DNA of 24,049 nt, taken from Streptomyces sp. WM6378. Lineage in GTDB: Bacteria; Actinomycetota; Actinomycetes; Streptomycetales; Streptomycetaceae. Positions 22,637 to 24,049 of this stretch are shown here, piece by piece (positions within the stretch are counted from its first letter, which is position 1; each line of letters begins with the position of its first letter). Below the pieces are notes generated by a model. It was not told where the DNA came from and did no database searches. It was given only the letters and a program-made list of their open reading frames with translations. The stretch spans positions 1 to 24,049 of the forward strand of contig NZ_LGDD01000012.1 in NCBI RefSeq assembly GCF_001279695.1, in the 5' to 3' direction. The position numbers and the translations under genes were made by a program.

Positions 22637-23092
22637 GTGGTGAGGGCCTGGCTTGTCGACGAGGGTGCACAGCTGACGGCGCTGGACCTTCCCGCTGATG
22701 ATGCGGGTGCGCAGTATGCGCAGATCCGCAGCGCGGTGGGCGGGAGCGCGGAGGCCGCCTACTACCACCGCGGCACGGTGCTGCACGTTCCCGCGACCGG
22801 CAGCACGGACGGGCTCAGCCCGAACCTGGCTGTATGGGCTTTGGCCTGTGGTTGGCGGAAGATCGAACTGCCCTACCTGCTGTACGGGCCGATTGTCATC
22901 ACTGGCCCCTTCGACGCGGACGGCGCCGCGGTGGGCGAGTTGTCCGACCGGCTCACTGTGCAGGCGCGCACCGTGTGCGCCACGGTCCGGGAAACCGTGA
23001 TCGGCTGGCGGACCCGGCGGCCGGCCTCGAACGAGGCAGCGCTGAGCGAGCTCCTCGCCTACACCCGCCGTGATCTCGCCGCCGTGAGCTGA
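22637..23092 (+). CDS. Hypothetical protein, DUF3846-like
   Basis: The 151-aa product starts VVRAWLVDEGAQLTALDLPA and contains LSPNLAVWALACGWRKIELP and YLLYGPIVITGPFDADGAAV, a 'YGPxxxTG' pattern reminiscent of DUF3846 proteins, then an amphipathic C-terminus. GTG at 22637 has AGGGGAG 7 bases upstream. The frame is open from GTG at 22535, but that start lacks a ribosome site and lies close to the regulatory repeats. It converges on the BTAD-type regulator. Family assignment is tentative and function unknown. Confidence 0.55.
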   Translation: MVRAWLVDEGAQLTALDLPADDAGAQYAQIRSAVGGSAEAAYYHRGTVLHVPATGSTDGLSPNLAVWALACGWRKIELPYLLYGPIVITGPFDADGAAVGELSDRLTVQARTVCATVRETVIGWRTRRPASNEAALSELLAYTRRDLAAVS

Positions 23093-23115
23093 CTGCGCAC
23101 AGGGGCGGTGCGCAG
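23093..23115. promoter_or_regulatory. CTGCGCAC / GTGCGCAG dyad between convergent genes
   Basis: ctgcgcac (23093-23100) and gtgcgcag (23108-23115) form an 8-bp perfect dyad with a 7-base centre, the same half-sites as upstream at 22503-22528. It begins immediately after the small gene's stop, followed by a run of G. It could be a hairpin terminator or a second operator. Confidence 0.45.
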
Positions 23116-23122
23116 GGGGGGA

Positions 23123-24049
23123 TCATAGGCCTTGGGCCTGCGTACCGCGCTTCATGATTGCTTCGATGGTGCGCTCGGTGCCGGGTTCCATGGAGACGTT
23201 CAGGCGGCGGTTGACGGATTGCAGGGTCTCGATGGCTTGCAGGACGCCGGGCCGGTTGCCTGCTTGATCGTCAATCAGCATCCAGTCCTGATAGATCAGT
23301 TCTGCACTGTCGTCGACGTCGAGTGCGGCGATCACGGCGCGGCGGGCGGCCGGCAGGTCGGGGCGGGCCGCGGTGCGTTGCCAGGTTGCCACGGTGTGGG
23401 CGACGTCGGTGACCTTGGTGGTCATTTCCTGGATGCGGGCGGTGGCCCAGATGTGGTCGGTTCCGCCGAAGGGGCGTCCGCGGACCAGGGCGAGGGCGGC
23501 TTCGAGGTCGGGGAGGCCGGTGGGGGCGCCCTTGGCCAGTCCGCGTTCGGCGAGCTGGGTGAAGCGGTTCCAGTCGCAGCGGACCTTGGGGGAGAAGCGG
23601 TAGCCGCCGCTGCGGTCGCGCGGCAGGTACGGGTTGCCGTCGGGGTCCTGGCCGAGCCGGTTGCGGAGTTCGGAGATCCGCGCCTGCAGGGTGGCCTTGC
23701 TCCACGGCTTCTTCGGGTCCATGGCTTCGCACAGGTCTTCGGCGCTGCGGCCGGGCTGGAAGTAGATGAGGGCGGCGAGCAGGGCCAGGCGGTGGCCGTG
23801 GCCGGAGGCCTGGACCCCGGTGACGGCCACCTTGCCGAGGACCTGGATCTCGGGCGCGTGCAGATCGACCGTGCCCTCTGCGCTGTTGCCTGAAGGTTCC
23901 TGCTCGGGGCTGGGGCTGGGGCTGGGGCTGTTCGGGGCGTCGGGCTGTCGCGTATCGGACGGCTCTGCGGGGGTGGATACCGCGTGCAGGAGGGGGACGC
24001 CGGCGGGTGAGGTCTGTCCGGCGGCGGCGGTGAGCGCGGGGAACGCGAC
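23123..24049 (-). CDS. BTAD/SARP-like regulator, C-terminal part (5' end off window)
   Basis: The frame is open to the window edge, so the internal Met near 23830 is not the start. Order in the visible 308 residues: an Ala/Pro-rich linker containing an SPSPSPSP stretch, then IQVLGKVAVTG and an OmpR-type winged helix (HGHRLALLAALIYFQPGRSA, WSKATLQARISELRNRLGQD, LPRDRSGGYRFSPKV). A helical bacterial-transcriptional-activator domain follows (DWNRFTQLAERGLAKG ... LEAALALVRGRPFGG). The end is RNVSM-like with RLNVSMEPGTERTI. Large membrane-linked regulators with this C-terminus are common on Streptomyces chromosomes and plasmids. It likely binds DNA. Confidence 0.75.
   Translation of the reverse strand, partial: VAFPALTAAAGQTSPAGVPLLHAVSTPAEPSDTRQPDAPNSPSPSPSPEQEPSGNSAEGTVDLHAPEIQVLGKVAVTGVQASGHGHRLALLAALIYFQPGRSAEDLCEAMDPKKPWSKATLQARISELRNRLGQDPDGNPYLPRDRSGGYRFSPKVRCDWNRFTQLAERGLAKGAPTGLPDLEAALALVRGRPFGGTDHIWATARIQEMTTKVTDVAHTVATWQRTAARPDLPAARRAVIAALDVDDSAELIYQDWMLIDDQAGNRPGVLQAIETLQSVNRRLNVSMEPGTERTIEAIMKRGTQAQGL

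Noticed and set aside
23132..23893. 253-aa plus-strand open frame
   Set aside because: It is the antisense shadow of the BTAD-type regulator (Gly/Val/Ala-rich), with no ribosome site.
23906..23930. Tandem gctggg repeats as a regulatory or minisatellite element
   Set aside because: They encode the SPSPSPSP linker in frame within the regulator, which explains them.

Overview
This is high-GC actinobacterial DNA, almost certainly Streptomyces. The evidence is strong G/C bias at third positions, GTG starts, and typical Streptomyces families (XRE-DUF5753 with DUF397, GntR-like mini-regulators, a BTAD-type regulator, DUF2637 and DUF1963 remnants or members). The mix of insertion sequences, broken genes, duplicated fragments and short regulator operons suggests an accessory region such as a chromosome arm, linear plasmid or integrated element. 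No tRNA, rRNA, origin or att site was seen.

Layout. 1-2.65 kb: an IS110-family transposase, a frameshifted coiled-coil/winged-helix gene and a truncated glycosidase-like fragment. 2.78-3.86 kb: a lipoprotein with an HNH-type nuclease domain and a small hypothetical gene. 4.0-5.6 kb: two decayed genes (DUF2637-like remnant, MFS exporter). 5.75-6.98 kb: an XRE/DUF397 pair behind a strong terminator, with three 11-bp direct repeats at 21-bp spacing in its promoter region. 7.29-8.70 kb: a compact four-gene operon (resolvase-fold protein lacking the catalytic serine, 40-aa membrane peptide, 60-aa protein, methyltransferase). 9.06-11.65 kb: a frameshifted methyltransferase, two GntR-like regulators and a DUF5753 protein with no DNA-binding domain.

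11.88-15.29 kb is the most coherent functional unit: HhH-GPD DNA glycosylase, B12-type radical SAM enzyme, thymidylate-kinase-like kinase and Nudix hydrolase. The genes overlap or nearly touch, and a strong hairpin closes the unit. The set suggests chemistry on a nucleotide or base, with kinase, hydrolase and glycosylase handling products; this is inference. 15.35-17.18 kb holds an ankyrin-like pseudogene and an endonuclease-VII-domain protein.

17.33-18.87 kb is an IS5-type element with matching terminal inverted repeats, a CTAG target duplication and a classical A AAA AAG -1 frameshift site. It also carries a convergent passenger gene between its ends. 18.97-22.45 kb is a mosaic: one type I-E-like CRISPR repeat, an inverted-repeat pair about 3.3 kb apart, an intact coiled-coil/winged-helix gene, a DUF1963-like gene, a truncated transposase, a 301-bp duplicate of the DUF5753 gene start, a reversed fragment of the coiled-coil gene, and a GNAT acetyltransferase. 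22.44-24.05 kb: a small gene bracketed by CTGCGCAC/GTGCGCAG palindromes, then the 3' part of a BTAD-like regulator running off the window.
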